Below, one piece after another: positions 45,001 to 51,983 of a stretch of DNA of 64,000 nucleotides (within the stretch, counting starts at the first letter, position 1; each line of letters begins with the position of its first letter). Made by a program: the position numbers and the translations under genes. The stretch covers positions 310,001-374,000 of the forward strand of contig NZ_JAPQNS010000001.1 in NCBI RefSeq assembly GCF_028867935.1, given 5' to 3'. The notes beneath the pieces were generated by a model. That model did not search any database. It was not told where the DNA came from and was given only the letters and a program-made list of their open reading frames with translations. This stretch comes from Flavobacterium sp. SUN052. GTDB lineage: Bacteria > Bacteroidota > Bacteroidia > Flavobacteriales > Flavobacteriaceae.

Positions 45001-47442
45001 TGTTAACACCACATTCGTTGCGCTAAGCGAGCCGATATTGGTCACCACAACCTGGTATGTGTTGTTGGTATTGCGGGTTACCGTAGCGTTTGTAGCGGTT
45101 TTGGTAACAGCCAAATCGGGCGTGGCGGCAATGTAGCCTACATCATAGCTAAAATTATTCTCGCCCGCATCGCCCAGTGTAAACGTAATAATGCCCGCTG
45201 CATTGGCGTCGGTATCAATTGCATCAGCATTGACACCGGTAGCCGAATTTGATTTGAGGCTAATCGTGTTGGTGCTATAGCTTGTTGGAAAGGTGAGCGA
45301 GTAGGCACCGCCTGGCGTCAGGGTTGTCAGGCCGTAGAGGTAGCCCGTGCCAGTGGGCGAGGCTGTAGTGCTGGCTACGTTGGCGAAGAAATATTCACCA
45401 GTGCTGTTGGTAGTAACCGAAACGCCCGCTGTGGCAAGCCCCGGGCCTCTCAGCGTTACCTGCACCCCCGCCAGAGCCGGTTCTCCCGCATCCTGTACAC
45501 CATTGTTGTTCGAATCGAACCAGACCCGGTTACCAATCTGGATGGGAGGCAGTGGACACAGAATCTCCACATCGCCAACACCATTGGCTTTTCCGAACGT
45601 ATTGATATCGGTAGCGTTATACAGCAATATACCGCCGGCCGAGTTGGAGGCTGTGCCGGTTGTGATACCATCTTTGGCCCCCGTAGCATTGATCAGGCGC
45701 TTCAACCCACCCGTGTTAAAAATTTCTGTTGGGTCGGTGGCACTCATGATGACTTTACCGCTGCCAGCAAAAAGACCTAGACCGCCCTGAGAGCTTATCT
45801 GGTGGTTACCCCCATCCTGAACCCGGTCGCCCCAGTAGTATTTACCGCCCCCGGGTCCGTTAGCTGTGGTCTGGGTGGGCGTGGTAGCACTGCCACACAC
45901 CGAGCCATTTTGCTCAATCGTCCATGTTGTAGCGCCGTTACAACGACCTGCCCGCAGAATCTCGCCAGGAGTAATGGCTCTGATCAGGGTTGTATTATCG
46001 GTAGTTGAGAGAGGTATACGGTTGTTCCAGCCCATCTGGTCGCCAAAGCGATCACGGAGGCCAAGAAGCATATCACCGTTTACATCAAACTCAATATCCG
46101 TTAGCCAGGCTTCTGGATAACTGACCACTGTTCCACCACGGTCTGTTTGGTAGGTTGATGACCAGGGCCGCCAATATTCAGCGCGTGCCTGTCCCGTTAA
46201 GTCGGCGTTAGTGGCTCCTTTTAAATAAGTGAGGGGAAACGAAAGAACCTGCGTGAATGTACTGCCATTGAATTCGTAGACGGTAGCCTGTAACCCAGCT
46301 GTAGAAGTATAACTGTCGGGCGTCCCGTCATTATTTGCATCAAGGTTTAGTTCTTCACGGGTACAAACAACGCCCACGTAAACCTTACCCCGGTAGTACT
46401 TAACGGCAAAAGGCCGGTAGCTGGGCGCAGCCGTGGTGCTGGTTACGGTACACGGATTGGGAATAGCAAAAGAAGTGACGTTGGCGGCTGAAGGAGCGGT
46501 AGTCGGAATAACATAGAGCCGCCGATCCTGGAGGTTTACGACAAAGAGTTGGCTTTCGTCATCTGAAATATCAATATCGCCTAAACCCCTTATACCCACA
46601 GCAGTAAAAGCTTCGTTATCGTCGCTGGTAAGCGTGGGCGATGTGGGCAGTGTGCCGTGAGCAGCCGTTGCCGTACCTGCGGCTGCACCCAGGTTATAAA
46701 ATACGGTGGGCGTGCTGGCTGTTTGTAAATCGGTTGATAAGGTGGTGGAGTAAATAGCGCCAATGCCGCCTGGCCCAAAACCAACGTGCCGTTTTACAAA
46801 AGAGGCAGAAAAGAGCCGCCGGTTACTACGCTGATAGGCTATTCCCCATACGGCTCCCACTTCACTAGCCTGAGCCAGGGAAGTGTGGGAAGGTTGCCCC
46901 ACGTCGTTATGTTTAAGACCGACAAGCACATCCGGTGTCCCTGAACCCGTTCCGGCCGTGGGCGTACCAGAGACGTAGCAACTGGTAATCAGGTCAGGGT
47001 TTGTTGTATTGCAGTAGTTCTGGGGGTAGTTTATGCCCAGATTGATGTTAGTTGCTCCACCAGCTGCAAACTGAACAGAGGTACTACTGCTGGTTCCGCG
47101 AAATGCTTCGAAGTCACCCGTTGGCAAGCCACGGAACTCAACCCGGAAGTTACCCGCGCCCGAAGTAAGGGTATAGCTACCCGCCACATTGGTCGTAGTG
47201 CTGGCTACCTGGGTATTCGCGGTGTTAAAGGCGACAACCGTAACACTCGGTACGCCAACTTCGCCCGCTGCAACCCCCGTTGCAATACCATCGCGCAGAC
47301 CATTACTGTTGAAGTCTCGGAAAACTGTTCCGGTAATCGTTTGTGCCGAAGCAACCGACGTTAGAAATAACAATAACCCGCTGAGTACTAGCTTTGTTGA
47401 AGATGACCGTTGCGAGAAGTAAAAGCGTGTAAAAACGTCCAT
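33067..47442 (-). CDS. Giant secreted SdrD_B / DUF11 / Ig-like repeat surface protein (4791 aa)
   Basis: One uninterrupted 4791-residue frame. Order: signal peptide (to ~33, SVASAQ); SdrD_B-like domain (35-140); a propeller-like region (~140-620) with GIRGLGDIDISDDESQLF; SdrD_B (631-755, DSNNNGVQDAGEP); DUF11 (~772-887); two Ig-like modules (~892-1034); about 37 Ig-like repeats of 71-85 residues (~1035-3772), most with Cys in ICAGQ and in GCTA about 45 residues later; four SdrD_B (3775-4228); DUF11 (4229-4363); two SdrD_B (4364-4590); two further beta domains; and a tail with CDCPPVKC and ending VIVR. SdrD_B copies keep Ca-binding-type DxNxDGxxD loops. It is probably a long cell-surface filament or adhesin. 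I see no canonical T9SS C-terminal domain or LPXTG motif, so the anchor is unclear. Confidence 0.92.
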   Translation of the reverse strand: MDVFTRFYFSQRSSSTKLVLSGLLLFLTSVASAQTITGTVFRDFNSNGLRDGIATGVAAGEVGVPSVTVVAFNTANTQVASTTTNVAGSYTLTSGAGNFRVEFRGLPTGDFEAFRGTSSSTSVQFAAGGATNINLGINYPQNYCNTTNPDLITSCYVSGTPTAGTGSGTPDVLVGLKHNDVGQPSHTSLAQASEVGAVWGIAYQRSNRRLFSASFVKRHVGFGPGGIGAIYSTTLSTDLQTASTPTVFYNLGAAAGTATAAHGTLPTSPTLTSDDNEAFTAVGIRGLGDIDISDDESQLFVVNLQDRRLYVIPTTAPSAANVTSFAIPNPCTVTSTTAAPSYRPFAVKYYRGKVYVGVVCTREELNLDANNDGTPDSYTSTAGLQATVYEFNGSTFTQVLSFPLTYLKGATNADLTGQARAEYWRPWSSTYQTDRGGTVVSYPEAWLTDIEFDVNGDMLLGLRDRFGDQMGWNNRIPLSTTDNTTLIRAITPGEILRAGRCNGATTWTIEQNGSVCGSATTPTQTTANGPGGGKYYWGDRVQDGGNHQISSQGGLGLFAGSGKVIMSATDPTEIFNTGGLKRLINATGAKDGITTGTASNSAGGILLYNATDINTFGKANGVGDVEILCPLPPIQIGNRVWFDSNNNGVQDAGEPALAGVQVTLRGPGLATAGVSVTTNSTGEYFFANVASTTASPTGTGYLYGLTTLTPGGAYSLTFPTSYSTNTISLKSNSATGVNADAIDTDANAAGIITFTLGDAGENNFSYDVGYIAATPDLAVTKTATNATVTRNTNNTYQVVVTNIGSLSATNVVLTDILGAGQTFVGSTPAPTTTSGSTRTYSLGTLAINASATISITVTATSEGVLANTASVTATENESGTLAQNNTANATFSVPVYLCAGESFTATLPASFSNIQWFQNGTLVASGNSYVITQAGSYSYSASNLTCTAGCTLSALNGALQPLTITPSSPAICPGGSTGLTVNGCTNGTLLWSTGQSTASITVSPVSTTAFSVTCTPTSTSLCPSTTTVTVTVNPAATATLTGATICTGGSAVLTATGGISYALLNTGATSSSGQFTVSPTATTVYTVVATNVTGCTAIATSTVTVNPLPTPTLNSVIICAGQTATITATGGSSYTLLNTNTVNTTGIFSVTPTGTTSYTVRVSNGNGCTATATGTVTVNPLPAPTLSSTAICAGQTASLTATGGTSYTLLNTNSVSAGVFQVTPTGTTSYTVRAANANGCIAVATGTVTVNALPSPTVNSPTICAGQSATLVATGGGTYNFGNGPDPNNTFVVSPAATTTYNVTVTNGSGCIAVATGTVTVNQLPTPALSSAVICTGQTATITATGGTSYTLLNTNAVNTTGVFSVTPGATTTYTVRVSNGTGCTATATGTVTVNQLPTPALSSAVICAGQTATITATGGASYTLLNTNVVAVSGVFTVTPGATTNYTVLASNGSGCTATATSTVTVNPLPTATLSSATLCNGQSATLTATGGTSYQFVGITTNTSGVLVVNPSTTTTYTVVVTNANSCTATATGTVIVNPVPAINITPSNPVICLGSSANLTVNNCTGSVRWSTNEVSTSITVTPLATTTYSVTCTTPQGCTVAAQSIVTVTTPGSVSVSSNSPVCPGATINLAASGSGSVYFWTGPNGFTANTANVSIPNATAANAGLYSVTVSGGLCSGTATTNVTLNPAVVANLSEGVICTGQSLTLVATGGTSYQFLPGNITNSTGRLEVSPSGTSNYSVIVTNAQGCTGIATTTVTVNPLPTPTLSNAVICTGQTATITATGGTSYTLLNTNEVSTTGVFSVTPGATTTYTVRVSNGTGCTAITTGVVTVNPLPTPTLSNTAICAGQTATITATGGTSYTLLNTNSVNTTGVFTVNPTASTSYTVRVSNANGCIATATATVTVNQLPSPTLTNGVVCAGQSTVLTASEVSGLPGVLYNFGSGFSADNTLTVSPTTTTTYSVTIINASGCTASASGLVTVNPLPTPTLSSAVICVGQTATITATGGDSFTLLNTNDVNITGVFAVNPTGTTTYTVRVIDGNGCVATTTSTVTVNTLPTPTLSSASICVGTTATIIATGGTSYTLLNTNAVSANGVFTVNPTGSTTYTVLAGNGAGCSATATGIVTVNPLPTPTLSNAVICAGQTATITATGGISYALLNTNEISTSGQFAVTPTGTTTYTVLVSNGTGCTATTTGTVTVNPLPTPTLSNAVICVGQTATITATGGTSYTLLNTNTTNTSGIFSVTPASTTSYTVLVSNGSGCTAIALGTVTVNPLPVATLSSATSCAGESVQLTATGGSAGETFSYSFSTGLSNTTGFLTVSPTINTTYSVTVANANGCSTTATGTVTVNPALTIATTSRTICTGQTVDLTALIPGYASLQNPTFRVGSPAGVTESNPTGVTPATNTLYYLTAQNSSGCLGTATVSITVNPLPVANPATQVVCANGTGQGTFNLTSLTNTVTGGVNNSVVYFTDLGLTNAISSPSTYASTGGTIYARVTNPATGCSNTAVVTLVANPAPEVSLTSSTICTGQSVTLVATGGTVYNFGTGNTATNTRVVNPASTTNYSVIVTNGAGCSAVATGTVTVNPVPAATLSSAVICAGGSATLTATGGTSGDTYTLTPGSLTNTTGQFVVNPLSTTTYSVLVSSSSGCSATATGTVTVNPVPAATLSSAIICAGQSATLTATDGNGLSGTLFNFGSGNSPNGVLVVTPSATTTYSVLVTDANGCTATATGTVTVNQQPTPTINSVTICAGQSATLVASGGNSYNFGNGPDVNNTLVVSPNATTPYSVTVSNGAGCFATATGTVTVNLLPTATLSSAIICVGQSATLTATGGVLYNFGSGNSATGSLIVNPASTTTYSVIVTNTAGCTALATGTVTVNPLPTATLSSASICTGNSALLTATGGNSYTLLPGNIVNTTGQFTVSPALTTAYTVVVSNGTVCTATAIGTVTVNPVPVAILSSATVCSGQSATLTATGGTGYEFVGNINNTSGLFIARPSATTTYSVVVTNANGCTATANGTITVNPLPVITITPANPVVCLGSSANLTVNNCTGSVRWSTNEAATTITVTPTVTSTYSVTCTTPEGCTTSAQAEVVVSQPGSVSVNDNSPICSGQTLHLSASGSGSAYFWSGPNGFTANTANVSIPNATVANAGLYSVTVAGGLCSGTASTNVTINPAVNANLAGGVICDGQSVTLVATGGTSYEFLPGNRVNVSGRLVVSPSATSSYSVIVTNAQGCTGLATTTVTVNPSVTASLSSATICAGQSATIVAAGGTLYNFGSGNTPGNTLIVNPTTTTSYNVTITNGNGCLATALGTVQVNPLPTPTLSSTAVCFGETATLIATGGTSYTLVNTNEVNNTGLFSVSATITTPYTVRVSNENGCVATATGTVTVNPLPNAALSSAVICVGQSVTLTASGGAFYDFGNGRSTDNTVVVNPINTTSYTVVVTVSTVTGCTAPAVGTVTVNQLPVVTLSDAVICAGASASLAVSGGTSYTLLPGGQTLTTVGGATGSFVVNPSATTTYTVIGSSASSCTATATGTVTVNPLPVATLTSISICAGASATLTAGGGNGLPGTLYNFGSGNTPDGNLIVTPSVTTVYSVTVTNGNNCSAPASGTVTVNPQPIATLTSSVICAGQMATLTASDGADQPGTLYNFGNGNTGINTLMVNPTNTTTYSVIVTNPFGCTALATSTVTVNPLPTVAITTVNCDGLATYTVNFTATAGAIITASAGTVQGNQVVGITSGQPVVITATLNGCTAVAQTSQNCQSNAATLGDFVFEDVNGDGQQDAGDLPIPGVTVTLISNGSVVATTTTDANGLYSFTNLTPGIPYSVSFSTPAGFSAVAQQAAGGDTRDSDADPITGLTRSVTLAPGSTNNNLDVGFYRPASLGNYVFADNNRDGIQNAGDTPLSGVTVTLIGNGAIVATTTTDANGAYSFTGLMPGMPYSLSFATPTNYAASTANVGNDPTIDSNPIGGITTPVQLTSGENNTTLDAGFFLLTASLGDYVFEDVNANGQQDAGDLPIPNVAVTLVSNGTVVATAFTDANGLYSFTGLTPGQPYSVSFGTPPGFTATVANSGNDATDSDAIGGVTGVYTLTANESNLTVDAGFFRPASLGDRVFADNNRDGIDQGEPGIQGVIVTLISNGSVVATTTSDPNGFYFFMGLTPGVPYSVSFTTPANYSASMANVGTDEAIDSDPIGGITGPITLTSGQNNTTTDAGFFLLRFDLSLRKVIVSAPSPLLPGSLITYQIIVSNDGELTATNTQVTDTPPASLSFAVASSPGFTSDGTSATANIATLAPGQSATLTIGYTLIASTTASLTNRAEITADSGDDINSTPGNAAFNPGENDTAGATIQPQEFATLGNFVWEDTNGNGQQDPTEPGIPGVMVSLIQNNSVVASTTTDGNGLYSFTGLTPGLPYQVQFGTPAGFTSTVANTGSDESDSDADPITGLSQAVVLVGGTTDNTIDAGFYRPASIGSVVFNDQDRNGQQNPGEPGIAGVTVTLYANGSPVATVITDANGGYSFTGLVPGTSYVVGFTRPTAFSSTSANQGDDATDSDADPITGLTTAVTLTSGQSLTTVNAGFYCVPPSVSAIAGGVLSCTSPTATLTITSDLATDVAYLTTGPGGFISTNTSPTVTVGGTYTVTATNTLNTCPTSITVVVLQDQSLPSFTLASIAPTCSGAVSNENGQLILSNLNAGDRYGLTLGATYAGPTTYASAASLPTNGVLLSTIGVNNGQPQTIVVRVFNANGCFTDQSITLTFPTCDCPPVKCIPITIQKTRVIVR
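37670..38560 (-). repeat. Four-unit duplicated block, copy 1
   Basis: Encodes repeats 27-30 of the giant protein. The consecutive units carry CLGSSANLTVNNCTG, GPNGFTANTANVSIPNAT and TNAQGCTG, in the same order as repeats 7-10 encoded at 42148-43035, about 4.5 kb away in direct orientation. The block differs clearly from the surrounding unit types. Confidence 0.8.
42148..43035 (-). repeat. Four-unit duplicated block, copy 2
   Basis: Encodes repeats 7-10 of the giant protein, matching the block at 37670-38560 unit by unit. Shared protein stretches such as GPNGFTANTANVSIPNAT and NNCTGSVRWSTNE are identical, while synonymous and third-position differences are visible in the DNA, so the duplication is not brand new. 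Confidence 0.8.
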
Positions 47443-47663
47443 ACTTTAGTTGAGTTTATAAAGTGCTAAGGATGTTGCGTAGCGTAGGCTTGTTTGGCAA
47501 ACTGGACCCCATTTTTTGTATTAATAAATTGAAATGGTCGGTGAATTGCCTTTCGGAATCCCGATATTTCATGGTTTATATGCACTTCTTCAAATATGAT
47601 TCCAATTAATAAATAGACTTTGAATGAAGTTCTTATATACTTATTGAGTATTTATACGAGCTT

Positions 47664-47688
47664 TGGCATTAACGGAGCGTTAATGCCA
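47664..47688. promoter_or_regulatory. Perfect 11-bp hairpin upstream of the giant gene
   Basis: TGGCATTAACG (47664-47674) pairs with CGTTAATGCCA (47678-47688) around GAG. No T-run follows. It lies in the 47443-47945 AT-rich spacer, 222 bp before the giant gene's start, and could be an operator or part of a long leader. Apart from this and the terminator at 47807-47865 I see nothing else in the spacer. Confidence 0.4.
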
Positions 47689-47806
47689 TTGGCTGCAAAA
47701 CCATTGAGAAATGATTGAAAATCGAATAAATCTATTGTTTAGATATAGATATGAACTGTAAATAGTACTTATATATGTTATCACTAAAAGTGTATCAATA
47801 AAATGC

Positions 47807-47865
47807 CCAAACGCCCAAATAAAAAGGCTTATACAACGTATAAGCCTTTTTATTTGGGCGTTTGG
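47807..47865. terminator. Perfect 28-bp bidirectional terminator hairpin
   Basis: Bases 47807-47834 are the exact reverse complement of 47838-47865 around an AAC loop. The inner part is a classical bidirectional terminator (AAAAAGGCTTATAC / GTATAAGCCTTTTT) and the outer arms CCAAACGCCCAAAT extend it. It is 81 bp past the permease stop. Confidence 0.85.
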
Positions 47866-47945
47866 ATGACTCTTAAATGGCCAACTTTTACCTAAAAATA
47901 GTAAAACAAGAAGCCACAAAAACTATACCAGTAAACAACATGTGT

Positions 47946-50674
47946 TTATTCACTGCGCAAACTTTTAACTGGGTTCATCAGGGCGGCTTTGATACTTTGG
48001 AAGCCAACCGTGAACAAAGTAATAAGCAGAGCGGCCAGGGTGGTTATCAGAAAAACGGTCCAGCCTATCTGGGTTTTGTACGCGAAGCCCTGGAGCCATT
48101 TTGTCATCACGTACCAGGCTAAAGGCGATGCAATGACGATAGCGATAAACACCAGCTTGAAAAAATCGCGCGCTACCAACACCGCGACACTGCCAACCGA
48201 TGCACCCAGTACTTTACGAATACCGATTTCTTTTGTTCGTTGCTCGGCATTGAACGAGGCCAGTCCAAACAAACCCAGGCAGCAAATCAGGATAGCAATA
48301 AACGTGAAGTAGCCCACAATGGTGGAGAGACGATTCTCGGCCTGATAATTTTTCTGAAATTCCTCATCCAGAAAACTGTATTCAAAGGGCTCACCCGGAT
48401 TCAGTTTCTGCCAGCTTGCCTCAATCGACTTTAGTACAGTACCCAGCTCGCCCGCTTTGGCGTGAGCCACCATATAATTGTAGTTATCACTTTCATTGAG
48501 CGTAAACGCATAGGGCGTAATGGGCAAGTGCAGATCTTCGAAGTGAAAGTCATTCACCACACCAACAATAGTGAAGCCAACGCGATCGCCGTTGCGCTCT
48601 GTGTAGGCCATTTTTCCAATGGCTTCCTGGCTTCCTGCGCTGATTTGTAACCAAACTCGGTTACCGCCTGCTCGTTCAGCACAATTCGCGAATTGGTATC
48701 GGCCGGAAACTGGCTAGAGAACAAGCGTCCGGCTACGGGCTTGATAGAGAGGGTATTGAGGTAGTCGAAATCCACCCGGTTAGTGCGGGTTCGTTTGGCG
48801 TCTTTAGCCGTTTGGCCCTCACCAAAATAGTTGCCATCTTCAGGGTTGAAAATTCCCGGATAATAAGCGGATGCGCCTACCGATTGAATCTGGGTATTGG
48901 TAGCCAACGCATTTTTTAGAGCTGAATAACTCGCCTTGGCCGTGGTGCTTCGCAGGGGAATAACCAGTTGCTGGTCCTTGGCGAATCCGAGATCCGCCGA
49001 ACGCAGGTAATTCATCTGCTTACTGATGACCACCGAAGCAATAATCAGAACCACCGACAGCGTGAATTGAAATACGACCAGGCCCCGGCGTAACGAGACG
49101 GCCGCCAGCGAATTGGTGAAGCGACCTTTCAGCACCATAATGGGCCGGAACGACGCCAGATAAAAAGCTGGATAACTGCCTGCTAACAGACCCGTTGCGA
49201 GGCTTGATACAAAGAACCCGCCCAGGATAGTGAGAATTTGGGTTAGTGAAAATTGTAACGGCTTACCCGAGACCTGTTCAAAAATAGGAATCAGCAACCA
49301 GGTGCAGGCAATGGCTACTAGGAAAGCAAAGAAACTGAACAGAAACGATTCACTTAAAAACTGACGGATCAATGCTCCCTGACCTGCTCCAAGTGCTTTC
49401 CGGATACCAACCTCTCCCGAGCGTTTGGATGAACGGGCTGTGCTCAAATTCATGAAGTTGATACAGGCAATCAACAGCGTGAAAACAGCAATTGAAAACA
49501 GGATGTACACGTAAGTCAGGCTTCCATTGGGCGTCACGTTGTGCGTCAAGTCGGTGCGAAGGTGAATGTCTTTAACGGCTGTTAGAAACTGGCGTTTGTC
49601 AAATGAAGCGGCTTTGAGGTCTTTCCGCATGTATTTTTCAACAAAGGCAGGCAGCTTCGCTTCCAGCTTTCGGGCGTCGGTGCCAGGTTTAAGTTTCAGG
49701 TATGTGAAAAACATATTGTTGCCCGCCATACCCGTCTGGCTCTTTATATATTGCGACAACCCGCCACCCTCAAACGACATAAAGAATCGGGCGTCGATGT
49801 GCGAGGGCACTGTGCCGGGTCTGAACACCCCGGTTACAGTGTAATCGTTGTCGCCGTTGGTGTTGCTCTCGACATGAATGATCTTGTTCAATGCCGACTG
49901 GTTGCCAAATAACTTATGCGCAATGTCTTCGGCCAGCACAATAGAATACGGATTCTTCAGCGCCTGAGCACCATTCCCCTCTTTAAAATCGTAGGTGAAG
50001 AACGAGAAAAAGGTAGGGTCAGTCAGGTAGCCGTTTGTTTCGTGGAACGTTTTGCGTTCGCTGGCTGAGGCATCATAGCGCAACAGCGTTTTGTCCTCGG
50101 CAAACAGACCTACTAATCGGGTGGTGTTTTCAATTTCAGGATATTCCTGCTTCAGTGCAGCCGCCACAGCCGCTGGGGTAGCCGCTGTTTTGTTTTCCCC
50201 GTCGGGTCGCACAAAAACGGTTCCGATCTGGTACAGCCGCTCCCCGTCGGTATGGTTCGTATCATAGCTGAGCTCATCGTAAATGTAAAGGCTGATCAGC
50301 ATACAACAAGATAGTCCAGCGGCTAACCCAAGGATGTTGATAAAGGAAAAGGCTTTGTTGTTGGCGAGATTCCGCCAGGCGATTTTGAAATAGTTTCGTA
50401 ACATAGCAGGACTCGAAAATGAAGGTGAAGAATAATGATCGTGTTGACGTTTCAGGAAAATAGGCTGGATAAACCCAAGGACTTCCCAGGCATACTGACG
50501 CCGGGCACTACGTAGGCCAAACAGCGGTACCCTTCGGATGAACCGCTCGTATAAATCGCCCTGCACTTCTTCCAGCAGGTGCGGGGCACAGAACCAGGCC
50601 AATAGTTGCTCGGCCCAACGGGGCGGTCCGACGCTTCGGGGTTCTGCATTCGAGTTTTTGAGAGTCTGTTTCAT
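47946..50674 (-). pseudogene. FtsX-type ABC transporter permease with N-terminal prefix domain, frameshifted
   Basis: Two adjoining frames together make one permease. Residues ~15-75 are a permease-prefix domain (WFCAPHLLEEVQGDLYERF). The first MacB_PCD/FtsX half follows (FKIAWRNLANNKAFSFINI, KSGEVGIRKALGAG-type block) and then the second (FGLASFNAEQRTKEIGIRKVLGA, ending NPVKSLRSE). At 48621-48636 GCTTCCTG occurs twice in tandem; on the coding strand CAGGAAGC is doubled. With one copy removed, the text reads AQEAIGKMAYTER and the gene is 2721 bp, exactly 907 codons. As written, translation shifts into junk 26 residues before a stop. Intact relatives are lipoprotein or antimicrobial-efflux-type permeases. 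It is coupled to a PadR gene (ATGA overlap). A sequencing error would give the same picture. Confidence 0.85.
48621..48636. repeat. 8-bp tandem duplication causing the frameshift
   Basis: GCTTCCTG at 48621-48628 is repeated exactly at 48629-48636. The extra eight bases move the reading frame of the permease gene; removing either copy restores it. Confidence 0.9.
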
Positions 50675-51009
50675 ATACTTACAGCCGGAAGTGAATTGGG
50701 TGCAATTGACTTCCAGAGTTGATCGCGCACCGCCCGAATGTCATGCAGCGTTCGACTACCCAGCACCGTTACCGTAAACAGGCGCTTGCGCCGACCACCA
50801 CGCTCAGCAGTGGCATCGCCCATGTGTGAGGTAAGCATACCTTTCTCCTGTAACCGATGCAGGGCCGCGTGAACAGCACTGATGCTGACCGAACGGCCCG
50901 TTTGCTGGTCTAATTCGTCGGTGATGGCAACGCCGTATGCGCCATCACCCAACACAGCCACCGTTAGCAAAACCACTTCTTCAAACTCGCCTAAATACGT
51001 TCGTTTCAT
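50671..51009 (-). CDS. PadR family transcriptional regulator
   Basis: A 112-residue PadR-like winged-helix protein (LGEFEEVVLLTVAVLGDGAYGVAI, then SAVHAALHRLQEKGML and RGGRRKRLFTVT, the wing). In Bacteroidota, small PadR genes commonly sit directly before FtsX-type permease genes with a prefix domain, and here the stop/start overlap is ATGA. It most likely represses this operon in response to envelope or drug signals. With the permease gene frameshifted, it may now control only itself or other targets. The 217-bp upstream spacer has no obvious operator. Confidence 0.92.
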   Translation of the reverse strand: MKRTYLGEFEEVVLLTVAVLGDGAYGVAITDELDQQTGRSVSISAVHAALHRLQEKGMLTSHMGDATAERGGRRKRLFTVTVLGSRTLHDIRAVRDQLWKSIAPNSLPAVSI

Positions 51010-51226
51010 GCGTTTATGGTATAATCAATATTTGTAGAACAAATAAGAGGCCAATTGCCGAAATGGGCTCCTATCTCTCAGAAAAGGCATTTATTGAAAA
51101 CGAGGGTGTCCGAATTCAGACACTTGCTGTCCGGCACTGAACATTTCCGGTTTCAAATAAGGATGAATAAAAGGCAACGCCCCCTAACTTAGCAGCCATA
51201 TTCATTTTTGTTCTGACTCCTTTATA

Positions 51227-51844
51227 ATGCTGTCTACCCTCGTCAAAATATCCAACGTTACCAACCTCAGCGATGCCCGGTACTGCACCGGAATGGGTGT
51301 CGATATGCTCGGCTTCTCTATGGATGCCAACTCGCCCGATTATGTTGATTCAGTCCGTTTCGCCGAAATCAGAAATTGGGTGGTAGGCGTGCAGATTGTG
51401 GGTGAAACAGCCGAAACCGATCCTGCGCAAATCCAGGAACTGCTCAAAACGTACCAGCCCGACTTGCTACAGGTCGACGAAGCCGCTTTGTTGCCCACGC
51501 TTTCAGTAAGCGGGCTCCCGCTTATTCTGCGCCTGAACCTGGCCGATATAACACTGGAACAACTGGATGCGCTGGTGAAATCGAATCCAACCAATGCCGA
51601 TTATATTCTAATCGAAAGTCCGGCCCCGCTTCACCTCGACGATGATCTAAAGACATCCATTGGGCAGTTGGCCACTCGCCACGCTGTGTTGCTGGGAGCG
51701 GGGATCACCGCTGATACTATTCACGACCTGTTAGCTGAGTTACCCATAAAAGGTATTGCGTTGACTGGCGGAGCCGAAGATCGGCCGGGAAGTCGCGATT
51801 TTGGTGAGTTGATGGATATTCTGGAAACAATTGAGATAGAATAG
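51227..51844 (+). CDS. TrpF-like (phosphoribosylanthranilate isomerase-related) barrel protein without catalytic Cys
   Basis: A 205-residue (beta/alpha)8-type protein that follows the TrpF layout. It starts VKISNVTNLSDARYCTGMGVDMLGF (in parts), then SPDYV, LLQVDEA, LLGAGITADTI and GSRDFGELMDIL. In true TrpF the first strand reads KICG with the catalytic Cys; here it is KISN, and the GxKD phosphate/active-site end is GSRD. The catalytic Asp region (ILIESP) is also altered. It is therefore probably a paralogue with a different activity or a non-catalytic role. No other trp gene is nearby. A TAACTTAG near-match to the -7 box lies at 51185. Confidence 0.65.
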   Translation: MLSTLVKISNVTNLSDARYCTGMGVDMLGFSMDANSPDYVDSVRFAEIRNWVVGVQIVGETAETDPAQIQELLKTYQPDLLQVDEAALLPTLSVSGLPLILRLNLADITLEQLDALVKSNPTNADYILIESPAPLHLDDDLKTSIGQLATRHAVLLGAGITADTIHDLLAELPIKGIALTGGAEDRPGSRDFGELMDILETIEIE

Positions 51845-51918
51845 AAGGTACTATGTATTGCCTACTATCCTAGAAAACAAGCATTCATCAGCACCCGTAT
51901 CCATTCTTACGAATCGCA

Positions 51919-51949
51919 TTGTAGGGGTGTGGCTTGTGGTATAGCTTTG
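51919..51949 (+). promoter_or_regulatory. Bacteroidota-type promoter of the PspC gene
   Basis: TTG at 51919-51921, a 20-bp spacer, then TAGCTTTG at 51942-51949 match the TTG-N17-23-TAnnTTTG promoter of this phylum. The -7 box is 34 bp before the ATG. Confidence 0.65.
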
Positions 51950-51983
51950 AATCAAGATTTCAACCACAAACAACACAAATACA

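Noticed and set aside
33470-47422. Many valine-rich open frames of 60-150 codons on the plus strand
   Set aside because: They are antisense shadows of the repetitive minus-strand gene: translations are periodic copies of one another and none has a start context or family match.
47946-48611. A separate 221-residue permease gene starting at 48611
   Set aside because: Its N terminus begins in mid-domain, and removal of the 8-bp duplication joins it in frame to the upstream part.
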